Assembly: GCF_009647605.1 (NCBI RefSeq)
Contig: NZ_WJIF01000006.1
Span: 139,068-203,067, forward strand
Reading direction: 5' to 3'
DNA length: 64,000 bases
From: Agromyces agglutinans
GTDB taxonomy: Bacteria > Actinomycetota > Actinomycetes > Actinomycetales > Microbacteriaceae
Shown here: positions 19,122 through 27,402 of the stretch, piece by piece
Position numbering within the stretch: the stretch's first letter is position 1
Layout of the letters: every line of letters starts with the position of its first letter
The notes under the pieces: generated by a model
The model's input: the letters and a program-made list of their open reading frames with translations, nothing else
Told to the model about the DNA's origin: nothing
Databases searched by the model: none
Program-made: the position numbers and the translations under genes

Positions 19122-20032
19122 AGTTCCTGTGCGAAGTTGCTCTGGAGGCGGGAGAAGATGCGCTGGCCGATCCAGAGCAGGACGATCCCGACGATGAGCG
19201 CGATGCCCATGTCGAGTGCGAGATTCGGCGGCCAGTACTGTTCGGGGTCCGTCGTTCCCGCGAGCCACATCGCCTTCTGCATCCCCAAGACGGCCAAGGT
19301 GATCGGGTTCGCGAGGTACAGCTGCTCGATCCACGTGCCACCGATCGCCTCGTGCACGAAGCCCGCGGAGTACACGATCGGCGACGCCCAGAAGAGAATG
19401 AGGAGCAGGATCTCGACGAGGTGCTGGACGTCGCGGAGGTAGACGTTCAAGGCCGAGAGCACGAGTGCGATCGCGGTGGCGTACACGAGGATGATCGCGA
19501 TGCTGAGCGGCAGGTAGCCGAGATCGGCGTGCCACGGGAACTGACCGAGCACCGCCGTCGCCAGCACCAGGATGCCGAACTGGATCACGAAGTTGAAAAG
19601 TGCTGCACCCACCGCGGCGAGGGGGAAGATCTCGCGTGGCAGGTAGACCTTCTTGACGAGACCCCCGTTCGCGACGATCGACGTCGTCCCGGCGCTGATG
19701 ATCTCGCTGTAGAGACTCCACGCCGTCAGCCCCGTGAAGACGAAGATCGCGAACTCGGGAATGGACCGGGCTGCGCCGAGGAACTGGCCGATCGCCACGA
19801 AGTAGATCACGAGCTGTGCGAGGGGACGCATCAGCGACCACACGACGCCGAGGCTGCTGTTCTTGTACTTCGCACTGATCTCTCGGCTGATCAATCGGCC
19901 GAGCAGTTCGCGTCGACCGAAGACCTCGGTGAGCGATGCCCAGGTCCCGCGGCCGAGGGATGCGTCGCGGCCGATCCGCTGCAGCGGGTCACGGACGGTT
20001 CGGACGCCGTCGGGACGCGGGGATTCTTGCAT
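19118..20032 (-). CDS. wzm: Polysaccharide ABC exporter permease (Wzm-like)
   Basis: Membrane subunit of the exporter, 304 residues, ABC-2 type, with about six hydrophobic helices from residue 65 to 290. The cytoplasmic lead-in LISREISAKYKNSSLGVVWSLMRPLAQLVIYF is the classic opening of O-antigen and teichoic acid permeases, and ALNVYLRDVQHLVEILLLILFWASPIVY is the conserved central loop. GAGAG lies before the ATG. TAGGAT on the minus strand (20071-20066) is the probable -10 for the wzm-wzt-glycosyltransferase operon. Confidence 0.93.
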   Translation of the reverse strand: MQESPRPDGVRTVRDPLQRIGRDASLGRGTWASLTEVFGRRELLGRLISREISAKYKNSSLGVVWSLMRPLAQLVIYFVAIGQFLGAARSIPEFAIFVFTGLTAWSLYSEIISAGTTSIVANGGLVKKVYLPREIFPLAAVGAALFNFVIQFGILVLATAVLGQFPWHADLGYLPLSIAIILVYATAIALVLSALNVYLRDVQHLVEILLLILFWASPIVYSAGFVHEAIGGTWIEQLYLANPITLAVLGMQKAMWLAGTTDPEQYWPPNLALDMGIALIVGIVLLWIGQRIFSRLQSNFAQEL

Positions 20033-20065
20033 GAATGGCTCTCTGGTCGTTCGGGGGACTAGAGC

Positions 20066-20152
20066 ATCCTACCGAGCGGCGCCGACGAATCCCCGCTGGA
20101 CCTGCGGGGCCCGCACGGCGGTGCTTGCGTGCGAGGGCGGATCGGATACTCT
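20066..20152. promoter_or_regulatory. Divergent promoter region between wzm and the LGFP-repeat gene
   Basis: On the minus strand TAGGAT (20071-20066) is about 34 bases before the wzm start. On the plus strand TACTCT (20147-20152) is about 42 bases before the LGFP-repeat gene. The -10 boxes are well separated here, unlike at several other divergent junctions in the window. Confidence 0.45.
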
Positions 20153-20193
20153 GAGCGCGGGCGCCGCTTCGGGGAGCGGGCGGGCCCGGGGGG

Positions 20194-22788
20194 ATGCACT
20201 TGCGAGGATTGCTTCGACGCATCGGGGCGTTGCTGGCCATCGGGGCGATGGTGGGAACGATGACAGCAGTGCTGTCCACTGGTACGGCCCCGCCGTCCGC
20301 CAGGGCTCTCAGCGGCGCCGATTTCGATCCCGGCAACATCATCAGCGACGGCAACTTCTACAACGGTTCAGCGATGTCGGAGGCGGAGATCCAGCGATTC
20401 CTGGAGAGCGTCGTCGGATCCTGCGCGAATTCGAACTGCCTCGCCGCGTACCGAGCGGACACGCCGACACGGACGTGGTCCTTCGGCACCTGCGGCACCT
20501 ACCACGGAGCGCCCGCTGAATCGGCGGCCCGGATCATCTTCAAGGTCCAGCAGGCCTGCAACCTCAGCGCGAAGGTCATCTTGGTCACGCTCCAAAAGGA
20601 GCAGAGTCTCCTGACGAATCGTGCGCCATCGGATGGCGTGATGCGGAAGGCCATGGGATACGGATGCCCGGATACGGCGGCGTGCGACTCCACTTACTAC
20701 GGCTTCTTCAACCAGGTGTTCGCCGCGGGTCGCCAATTGACGTGGTACGGAAACCCGGGGGGTTCGTTCACCTACATCAAGGTGGGGGCATACAACTGGA
20801 TTCGCTACAAGCCTGATGCATCGTGCGGCTCCAAGAGTGTTCTCGTGAAGAACCGGGCGACCGCAGCCCTCTACTACTACACGCCGTACACCCCGAACGA
20901 TGCGGCTCTCGCCAACCTCGGTGGCACCGGCGACGACTGCAGCGCCTACGGCAACCGCAACTTCTGGGTCTTCTACAACAACTGGTTCGGCCCCTCTGCC
21001 GGCCCCGACGGCCGGACGTTGATCGCCGCGGAGTACAGTGCGCAGGGCGGGCCGGGCGGCCACCTCGGCCAGCCGATCACCGAGGTCGTGGTCATCCCGC
21101 AGAACGGCGGAGGGCTGGGCCAGGCGTTCCAGAACGGCTCCATCTACTGGACGCCGGCGACGGGAGCGCTGACCGTGCGGGCCGGGCCCCTGCGTGATTA
21201 CTACTTCCAACTCGGCGGCGCGGCCGGGCCCATGGGATGGCCCATGCTGAACCAGCAGTCGATCCCTGACAACGGTGGCGGTCTCGGTCAACTCTTCACA
21301 GGAGGATCGCTCTACTCGTCGCCCGCGGGAACGTTCCTCGTCAAGGATCCCATCCGCGGCGGCTATTTCGAGCAGAACGGCGCCGCCGGACCCATGGGTT
21401 GGCCCGTCGCCGACCAGACGTGCGGCCTCCCCCTGGGTGCCTGCGGCCAGCGCTTCGCAGCCGGCGAGGTCTTGTGGACTCCGGCCGGTGGCGCCCACTC
21501 GATCTGGGGCGCGATCCGTGCGGGGTTCGTCAAGGCAGGTGGGATCGGCGGCGCATGGGGCGCTCCGACGAGTGCACTTGTCACGCTCGGGGGCGGTGCG
21601 GGGGTGGGGCAGGCCTTCGCTCGCGGCTCCGCATACGCGACGGGTTCGATCGCGTACTTCGTGGACGGGGCCATCCGGGACCTGTACTTCGCTCACGGAG
21701 GGGCGACCGGCAGACTCGGGTTCCCGACGAATGCGGAGTCGTGCCGCGCTGACGGCACGTGCGTTCAGGAGTTCCAGTTCGGGGTGATCACCGCGCCACC
21801 GACCGGCCCGGCGAGAATAGCAGCGCCGGACATCGACGCCCAGCATGCTGCATTGGGAGGCGCGACTGGCGTCCTCGGACGCCCCTCCGGACTGATGGTG
21901 TACTACCCGTACGGCGGCGGAGGGCTGGCACAGGGCTATACCGGAGGGGCGATCTTCCGGAAGAACGGACTCGGTGCCTTCGGAGTCTTCGGCCCGGTCC
22001 GGGACGGGTACTTCGCCAACAACGGTGCTGCCGGTCCGCTCGGATGGCCGACCGGCCAAATCGTCTGCGGCACTCCGGTCGGTGCTTGCTCGCAGACGTT
22101 CGAAGGCGGCGTCGTCCTCTCGAACAGTGCAACGGGTGCGTTCGCGGTCCGGGGAGCGATCCTCGAGGCCTACGCGCAGTCCGGCAGTGGTGGCGGCACC
22201 TGGGGCTGGCCGGTCACGCACACCGTTCCCCTACCCGGCGGCTGGGGGCAGGCCTTCACCGCCGGTTCCGCGTACGCGTTCGGGAATGAATCGGCCATCT
22301 TCGTCTCCGGCGCCATCCGAGACACCTACTTCCGCGTCGGAGGCGCGACGGGCCCGCTCGGCTTTCCGGTGACGACCGCGGCCTGCGGTCTGCCTGGTGC
22401 CGGATGCGAACAGGCCTTCCAGAACGGATCCGTCTACTGGAGCCGAGCCACCGGCGCCCACTCCGTCACTGGGCAGTTTCTCGTGGCGTACCGCGTTGCG
22501 GGCGGGCCCCTCGGCGCATGGGGCTACCCGCTGACATCGGAGGTAGCGCTTCCGTACCGTGGTGGCGGGACAGGTCAGGCCTTCCAGGGTGCGTCGATCT
22601 ACGCTTCCACCTCGACCGGAGCGCAGTCAGTCGCCGAGCCCATCCGTGCCCATTATTTCGCGCAGGCAGGCGCGGCTGGACCGCTGGGCTTTCCGACCGG
22701 CCCGGTTTCGTGCTCCCCGAACGGTTGCGCGCAGTCGTTCCAGGGTGGCGCCATCAGAACGGACGCGTACGGAGCGCTCCTTCCCTGA
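20194..22788 (+). CDS. Secreted LGFP-repeat protein with lysozyme-like N-terminal domain
   Basis: An 864-residue exported protein. Residues 1-39 form a signal peptide (RRIGALLAIGAMVGTMTAVL, cleavage probably near SARALS). Residues 45-270 form a domain with GNIISDGNFYNGSAMSEAEIQ, AAYRADT and a helix KVILVTLQKEQSLLT. The Glu in QKEQS sits as in lysozyme-like glycosidases, and there are several Cys pairs. From about 285 to the end I count 11 LGFP-type units (HLGQP, PMGWP, RLGFP, PLGFP and others), repeats known from cell-wall proteins of mycolic-acid bacteria. It is divergent from the exporter genes and may bind or trim the wall where the glycan attaches. Enzyme activity is inferred. Confidence 0.82.
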   Translation: MHLRGLLRRIGALLAIGAMVGTMTAVLSTGTAPPSARALSGADFDPGNIISDGNFYNGSAMSEAEIQRFLESVVGSCANSNCLAAYRADTPTRTWSFGTCGTYHGAPAESAARIIFKVQQACNLSAKVILVTLQKEQSLLTNRAPSDGVMRKAMGYGCPDTAACDSTYYGFFNQVFAAGRQLTWYGNPGGSFTYIKVGAYNWIRYKPDASCGSKSVLVKNRATAALYYYTPYTPNDAALANLGGTGDDCSAYGNRNFWVFYNNWFGPSAGPDGRTLIAAEYSAQGGPGGHLGQPITEVVVIPQNGGGLGQAFQNGSIYWTPATGALTVRAGPLRDYYFQLGGAAGPMGWPMLNQQSIPDNGGGLGQLFTGGSLYSSPAGTFLVKDPIRGGYFEQNGAAGPMGWPVADQTCGLPLGACGQRFAAGEVLWTPAGGAHSIWGAIRAGFVKAGGIGGAWGAPTSALVTLGGGAGVGQAFARGSAYATGSIAYFVDGAIRDLYFAHGGATGRLGFPTNAESCRADGTCVQEFQFGVITAPPTGPARIAAPDIDAQHAALGGATGVLGRPSGLMVYYPYGGGGLAQGYTGGAIFRKNGLGAFGVFGPVRDGYFANNGAAGPLGWPTGQIVCGTPVGACSQTFEGGVVLSNSATGAFAVRGAILEAYAQSGSGGGTWGWPVTHTVPLPGGWGQAFTAGSAYAFGNESAIFVSGAIRDTYFRVGGATGPLGFPVTTAACGLPGAGCEQAFQNGSVYWSRATGAHSVTGQFLVAYRVAGGPLGAWGYPLTSEVALPYRGGGTGQAFQGASIYASTSTGAQSVAEPIRAHYFAQAGAAGPLGFPTGPVSCSPNGCAQSFQGGAIRTDAYGALLP

Positions 22789-22859
22789 CCTCCCACGGTC
22801 TGTTGCTACGCTTGGGCCGGAGCGCCGGATGGCGATGCCCCAGATACGTTCGTGAGTCA

Positions 22860-24101
22860 ATGAGAATCGCAGTCGTCAACAACTTCTACCCGCCGCGACC
22901 CGGCGGTTCCGCACACCTTTCGCAGCATCTGGCTCGGGCGTATGCGGCCCGCGGACACGAAGTCCTCGTGCTGACCGCGACCTACGCTGATGCCCCGGTC
23001 GAGGAGGTGGTGGACGGCGTGCGGATCATCCGAATTCCTGCGTGGACCCTGCCCAAATCCCGTTTCGCGGCGAATTTTGACATCGGGTTCACCAGTTCGC
23101 CGAAGGCGAAGCGTCGCGTCTTCTCGGTACTCGACGAGTTCGCACCCGACGTGGTCCACCAGCATGGCCAGTTCTTCGATCTCACCTGGCTTTCGGGGTG
23201 GTGGGCCCGGAGGCGACGCATTCCCACGCTGCTCAGCATCCATACTCGTCTCGAGAGCCCCCTGAGCCGATTCAACTCGTTCATCTACGCGATGGCCGAC
23301 CGCCTGCTCGTCGTGCCGATGATGCGTATCCATCGCCCTCGGCTGGTGGTGATGGACATCCTCATGGACCGGTACATCGACCGCCGGTATCGAAGGGTCA
23401 TCAGCGGGAAGGTCGCCATCCCCGTCGGAATCGATCCGGAGGTCCTCAGGGGTGGTGACGCAGATATCGCGCGTCGAAAGCTCGGGGTGGCCGACTCTCC
23501 GATCATCCTCTCCATCGGTCACGTGATTCCGCAGCGAAGCCGCATCGCGCTGGTCAACGCACTTCCGCAGGTGCTCGCACGCTTCCCGAACGCGGTCGTC
23601 GTCGTCATCGGCGGTGTCTACCACGACGAGTTCCTGCGGATTGCTGAACAGCTGGGCGTCCGCGATGCCATCATCGCCCTCGGTGCCCAACCACAGGCGT
23701 CGATCCCCGACTACTTGGCGGCTGCGGACCTCGAGGTGCACGAGCTCGAGGGAAGCGGTTTCGGCACGGCGAGCCTTGAGGCGCTCGCGGTCGGCATACC
23801 GGTGGTCGCGGCAATCGAGTCCGACAATTTCTTGGATCTACGGATCGCAGACGGTCGCGAGCTCTACATCACTCCGCCCCTCGGCCCCGCCGATCCGCGT
23901 GCCGATCCCGCAGCTCTCGCGGACGTGCTCATCCGCATCCTCGAGGATCCGGTCGCCGCTCGTGCGGCCGTCGCCGACAACGCAAAGCGGTTCATCGACG
24001 ACCACTTCACCATCGACGCCGTCGCGACCCGCCATCTCGACGTGCTGCGCGAGATGACCGAGGCGCGTCAAGATCCGCGCAGAGTGCGAGCGGGAAACTA
24101 A
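22860..24101 (+). CDS. GT4-type glycosyltransferase
   Basis: A 413-residue GT-B enzyme starting MRIAVVNNFYPPRPGGSAHLSQHLA, the glycine-rich loop of PimA/GT4 proteins. VVHQHGQFFDLTWLS and LLSIHTRLESPLSRFNSF follow in the N-terminal domain. The donor domain has ILSIGHVIPQRSRIALVNALPQV and VHELEGSGFGTASLEALAVGIPVVAA with the E-x7-E motif (EGSGFGTASLE). TACGCT (22807-22812) is a candidate -10. The 3' end overlaps the convergent LpxD-like gene by 4 bases. Confidence 0.87.
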   Translation: MRIAVVNNFYPPRPGGSAHLSQHLARAYAARGHEVLVLTATYADAPVEEVVDGVRIIRIPAWTLPKSRFAANFDIGFTSSPKAKRRVFSVLDEFAPDVVHQHGQFFDLTWLSGWWARRRRIPTLLSIHTRLESPLSRFNSFIYAMADRLLVVPMMRIHRPRLVVMDILMDRYIDRRYRRVISGKVAIPVGIDPEVLRGGDADIARRKLGVADSPIILSIGHVIPQRSRIALVNALPQVLARFPNAVVVVIGGVYHDEFLRIAEQLGVRDAIIALGAQPQASIPDYLAAADLEVHELEGSGFGTASLEALAVGIPVVAAIESDNFLDLRIADGRELYITPPLGPADPRADPAALADVLIRILEDPVAARAAVADNAKRFIDDHFTIDAVATRHLDVLREMTEARQDPRRVRAGN

Positions 24102-24970
24102 CGCGTCGTCGTGCGAGCCGGGTTCCCGAGCACCTGGGAACCGGCCTCCACGTCGCGGAACACCACGCTTCCGATACCGACTCTGGCGCCCGCGCCGACA
24201 CGCACCCGGTCGATCAACATTGCGCCCGGCCCGATCCAGACATCATCCGCGATGTGTGTACTTCCAGCGAGGACCGCGCCCGCAGCGACGAACACGCGCT
24301 CGCCGAGCTGGCTCCCGTGGGCGATCATCACGTTGCAATCGAGTCGCGAGTCGGCGCCCACGATGGTGTGCCGCCGCTGGAAGCCGCGGCCGACTACCGT
24401 CAGCGAACCCACCTCGACACCCGCCCCGATCCTGGTCTCACCGTCGTGGACGACGGAAAGCACACCGCGCGAGGTTCGCTTGTGCTCGAAGCCGCTCGTG
24501 CCGATCACCGCACCGGCGCGGATGACGGCACCCTCCTCGATTCGCGACGATGCGAGAATTGTGGCGTTCGCCTCCACGACGACCCTCGCAGCGATCTCCA
24601 CACCATGAGGGTCGACATGCGCGGTCGGATGTACGGAAGCGTCGTGCGCGATCGTTGTCGCGGGCGCCGCTTCCGATGCAGAGGCGGCGAGATGATTATG
24701 CAGTGTGTAGAAGTGCCATCGCGGATCGTTCACGACCACGATCTGGACGTGGTCGGCAACCTTCTGACGCACGCCAGCCTCGATCTCCGGGGCGACGAGG
24801 AGCACCGCGAGCGACGGGTTCGCCGCGGCGCCCTCGAGGAATCGGAGGTCGTCGAGGAAGCTGAGAATCGAACGACCCGGATCGTTCCCGGCGAGGTCGA
24901 GCGACTCGACGGCGAACTCCGTCCTGGACTCGGTGCCGGTAGCGAGCAGGAAGTCGTTCTCGGTGATCAT
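24098..24970 (-). CDS. LpxD-like left-handed beta-helix acyltransferase
   Basis: A 290-residue protein laid out like LpxD: a globular N-terminal domain (residues 1-105, ending RWHFYTLHNHLA) followed by about ten hexapeptide coils to residue 280. MIAHGSQLGERVFVAAGAVLAGSTHIADDVWIGPGAMLIDRVRVGAGARVGIGSVVFRDVEAG keeps the catalytic-type His in IAHGSQLG. LpxD adds a 3-hydroxyacyl chain from acyl-ACP to an amino sugar; sugar N-acyltransferases of NeuD type share the fold. The next genes on the other strand encode an ACP and a KASIII enzyme, which suggests an acyl-ACP donor. The ATG lies 6 bases after TAGAAT (24982-24977), so it is probably leaderless. Confidence 0.8.
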   Translation of the reverse strand: MITENDFLLATGTESRTEFAVESLDLAGNDPGRSILSFLDDLRFLEGAAANPSLAVLLVAPEIEAGVRQKVADHVQIVVVNDPRWHFYTLHNHLAASASEAAPATTIAHDASVHPTAHVDPHGVEIAARVVVEANATILASSRIEEGAVIRAGAVIGTSGFEHKRTSRGVLSVVHDGETRIGAGVEVGSLTVVGRGFQRRHTIVGADSRLDCNVMIAHGSQLGERVFVAAGAVLAGSTHIADDVWIGPGAMLIDRVRVGAGARVGIGSVVFRDVEAGSQVLGNPARTTTR

Positions 24971-24976
24971 CGTCCG

Positions 24977-25048
24977 ATTCTAGGTCGGAAGGAATTCGGC
25001 GCGGACGAGGTATTCTCGTAGGCGTTGTTCCGCGGGGCCGGCCCGCGG
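24977..25048. promoter_or_regulatory. Divergent promoters and leader hairpin before the ACP gene
   Basis: ATTCTA (24977-24982) gives TAGAAT on the minus strand for the LpxD-like gene. TATTCT (25011-25016) is a plus-strand -10 for the ACP and KASIII genes. The roughly 60-base ACP leader contains CCGCGGG (25030-25036) pairing with CCCGCGG (25042-25048) around five bases, about 23 bases before the GGAGG ribosome site. Confidence 0.5.
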
Positions 25049-25082
25049 CGATGGAATCCCATTTACCCCGACGGAGGCCTAC

Positions 25083-25310
25083 GTGCTCAGCAGCACCGAT
25101 CTCAAGAAACTGATCGACGACGCCCTCGGAGGCGAGACCCCGGTGGGGCGCCCTTCCGATCGAGATTGGGACTCACTCGACCAACTCGAGATCACCACGC
25201 ACCTTCACGACGAGCTCGGCGACCGTGTGAACGAGATCGAAGGGCTGAATTCCTTCGAGACGTTCGATCAGCTGGTCTCGATCCTCCGGGCGGAGGGATT
25301 CGTTGAGTAG
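25083..25310 (+). CDS. Acyl carrier protein
   Basis: A 75-residue ACP with the phosphopantetheine-attachment motif DWDSLDQLEI, Ser31 being the modified residue. The acidic four-helix pattern and length are typical. The Asp-Ser-Leu is preceded by Trp-Asp rather than the more usual Gly-Xaa, which marks specialised ACPs rather than the housekeeping AcpP. GGAGG lies 6 bases before the GTG. It overlaps the KASIII gene by 8 bases, so the two are a dedicated pair within the glycan locus. Confidence 0.88.
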   Translation: MLSSTDLKKLIDDALGGETPVGRPSDRDWDSLDQLEITTHLHDELGDRVNEIEGLNSFETFDQLVSILRAEGFVE

Positions 25311-26271
25311 ACGGTGGGTGTATGGTCCGGCGAAGGCACTCGGGAGCGTCGAAGTCGATGTAGCCGAGTTGCTCGAAGCCCACGGCCCGGTTCGCCCTGG
25401 CTTCCTGGAGAAGACCGGTTTCCGCAAGCTCTACGCGACGGCAGACGACGAGTCCGCGGTCGACCTTGGAACCGACGCGGCGCGATCCCTCGATCCGGAG
25501 TGGTGGGTGCCGGTCGTGGACGGACTGATCCATGTCTCGTCGACGGGCAGCCTCGTCGCACCGGGAAACGCGCACCTCCTGCACGAGCGGCTCGGCCTGC
25601 CGCGAGAGATCTTCCTGCTCGACGTCAACGACGCGTGCACCGGTTTCGTCCGTTCGCTCGTCGTCGCCGACGCCCTCATCGAGTCCGGAGCGGTCTCGAC
25701 GGTCATGATCGTCGCGGCGGACACGTATACGAAGCTCTACGACGACAGTGAGCTCAAGGTGTCGCCGCTCTTCTCAGACGGCGCGAGCGCGTTGATCCTC
25801 AGCGGGCAGCCGCTGGCCGATGTTCCGGAACACGTCCCGGCCTACGAATGGGAGATTCTCGCGACATCGTTCCTCTCTGAAGGTGTCCATGCCGGTGAGT
25901 TGTGCATCACGCACGACCGGGATCGGGCTTCCGGTCACCTCACCATGAACGGCGGCGCGGTGTTCAACTTCGTCCTCCGCAATCTCGGGGGCGTTCTGAC
26001 CCGACTCCGCGATGACGCCGGTATCGAGGAGGAAATCGAGATCGACTGGTACGTGCATCAGGGATCGCGGGCGGTCGTGAACGCCGTGGAAAAGGCGCTC
26101 GGGGCGGCGCCCGATGCACTTTTCCGGTCTTCCGAGTATGGCAACGTCGTCCAGAGTTCGATTCCGTTCCAACTGGCGGATGCCCCCGCTTCGGCGGAGA
26201 CCATCGGTCTCGTCGGCTTCGGCGTCGGCCTCACCATGGCGGGAGCACTCGTCCGCCAGGTGCGAATCTGA
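25303..26271 (+). CDS. 3-oxoacyl-ACP synthase III-like protein
   Basis: Thiolase-fold condensing enzyme, 322 residues. The triad is visible: Cys112 in NDACTGFV, His252 in YVHQGSRAVVN, and Asn281 in EYGNVVQSS. FSDGASALIL and the C-terminal VGFGVGLTMAGALV match FabH. KASIII joins an acyl-CoA starter to malonyl-ACP. In polysaccharide loci, such enzymes with their own ACP supply short 3-oxo- or 3-hydroxyacyl groups for amino sugars, which is my reading here. The TTG start overlaps the ACP end, with GGAGG upstream. Confidence 0.87.
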   Translation: MSRRWVYGPAKALGSVEVDVAELLEAHGPVRPGFLEKTGFRKLYATADDESAVDLGTDAARSLDPEWWVPVVDGLIHVSSTGSLVAPGNAHLLHERLGLPREIFLLDVNDACTGFVRSLVVADALIESGAVSTVMIVAADTYTKLYDDSELKVSPLFSDGASALILSGQPLADVPEHVPAYEWEILATSFLSEGVHAGELCITHDRDRASGHLTMNGGAVFNFVLRNLGGVLTRLRDDAGIEEEIEIDWYVHQGSRAVVNAVEKALGAAPDALFRSSEYGNVVQSSIPFQLADAPASAETIGLVGFGVGLTMAGALVRQVRI

Positions 26272-26289
26272 CGCTCCCCACGAACTGAA

Positions 26290-26322
26290 GACGGTTCCCG
26301 GCGCCTGGCGTCGGGAACCGTC
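26290..26322. terminator. Bidirectional terminator hairpin
   Basis: GACGGTTCCCG (26290-26300) pairs perfectly with CGGGAACCGTC (26312-26322) around an 11-base loop, followed by CGGGTTTCTC. It lies between the convergent KASIII and deacetylase-like genes, 18 bases after one stop and 15 bases from the other. Confidence 0.8.
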
Positions 26323-26337
26323 CGGGTTTCTCGGCCC

Positions 26338-27117
26338 TCACGCGCTGTGGCGCAGTTCGCGCGAGCTCCTGGTACGCACCGCGAGGTCGGCGAGCGGGGT
26401 GCCGAATTCGAATGCGCCGGTTCCGGACGCGGAGACGAGGTCGGCGAGGAACGTCGCCGCACCCGGGCCGCGGTGGAGGTAGTCGATGGCATCCGACGCG
26501 CGGGCACGCCGAACGTCCCCCCCGTGGAAGCTTCGGAGCGCGTGGTAGTTGACGGGCGTGGCGCTGTTGAGCGCTACGTGGATGGGGTGAAGATCGACGA
26601 TGGTCAGTTCGTCGAGGCTGTCTCGCTCGGCGAGGAAGGCGTGACCATCCCAGCGCGGGGCGGGTGCGAAGAACTCGAGGTCGTCCTCCCAGACGTACGG
26701 CGCGCGGGCGAGTGATCGCCCGTGGTCGAGTGGAAGCTCCGAGACCGTTACGTCCGTCAGGTCGCGCACGTACAGGCTCGAGTCGAGGACCACGGGGCTG
26801 TGATCCACGACCGCTTGCAGGATAGGCGTGGATTGCACGAGGCAGTGCGTTCGCATCGTGAGAGCTTCCGGCACAATACGCATGCATTCCGCGATCACCG
26901 AGACCGGGTCGGCGCCGTGGCTCGACCCCGGCTGGAAATTCGGGTGAATGCCAAGGTCAACCAGGTCGGGGTGGCGGCGCAGTTCATCCAGCATGTCGCT
27001 CTCGTGCGTGATGAACCACGTCGAACGGACGCCACCCTCGAGAAGAGTGTCGAGTAGGCCGTGCATCGCCCAGTCGGGCGCCCAATCTACGTCGATCGTC
27101 ACGAAGACCTCATGCAC
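26338..27117 (-). CDS. WbmS-like polysaccharide deacetylase family protein
   Basis: A 259-residue protein with NodB-fold features: FVTIDVDWAPDWA (Asp9 and Asp11 in the metal-binding position), STWFITHESDML, and LGIHPNFQPGSSHG with His58. This arrangement fits the WbmS branch of polysaccharide deacetylases, first named in a Bordetella O-antigen locus, rather than classical chitin deacetylases. It has no signal peptide, so a cytoplasmic sugar substrate is likely. GGGAGG lies 9 bases before the GTG. A role in removing an N-acetyl group before re-acylation by the neighbouring enzymes is an inference. Confidence 0.75.
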   Translation of the reverse strand: MHEVFVTIDVDWAPDWAMHGLLDTLLEGGVRSTWFITHESDMLDELRRHPDLVDLGIHPNFQPGSSHGADPVSVIAECMRIVPEALTMRTHCLVQSTPILQAVVDHSPVVLDSSLYVRDLTDVTVSELPLDHGRSLARAPYVWEDDLEFFAPAPRWDGHAFLAERDSLDELTIVDLHPIHVALNSATPVNYHALRSFHGGDVRRARASDAIDYLHRGPGAATFLADLVSASGTGAFEFGTPLADLAVRTRSSRELRHSA

Positions 27118-27173
27118 TGTGCTCAACCTCCCGGTTCGCGCCGTTCCGATTCGGCCACAAAGCGGGCCCACCG

Positions 27174-27180
27174 TAGAATA
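27174..27180. promoter_or_regulatory. Overlapping divergent -10 elements (TAGAATA) and a long leader
   Basis: TAGAAT (plus, 27174-27179) and TATTCT (minus, 27180-27175) share the same bases. The minus side would serve the deacetylase-like gene with a leader of about 50 bases. The plus side would give the membrane protein gene a leader of about 215 bases; a second plus-strand candidate, TAGGCT at 27272-27277, would shorten it to about 120. I see no coding frame or known riboswitch in that leader. Confidence 0.5.
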
Positions 27181-27402
27181 GCCGCTGGCGCCTGAGGAAT
27201 TGCGATATGACTCGCGCTGTTGGCGTCCAGGCTGCGATTCGTCGCATCTCAGGCGCTGGCGCGGCCGTTGATAGGCTGTCCCGACGCCATCGTTCGGACG
27301 CTGATCAGCGGGCGGAATCGGGTAACGATCCCTCGTCGAATCGACGGCCGCCGCCGTGTTACTTCCGGATCTGTGTCGATGGGTCCGTGACGAGAGGAAG
27401 AG

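Noticed and set aside
17895-19841. 648-residue frame joining ATPase and part of the permease
   Set aside because: The N-terminal third is an out-of-frame shadow of wzm; the ATPase begins at 19121 with an ATGA overlap.
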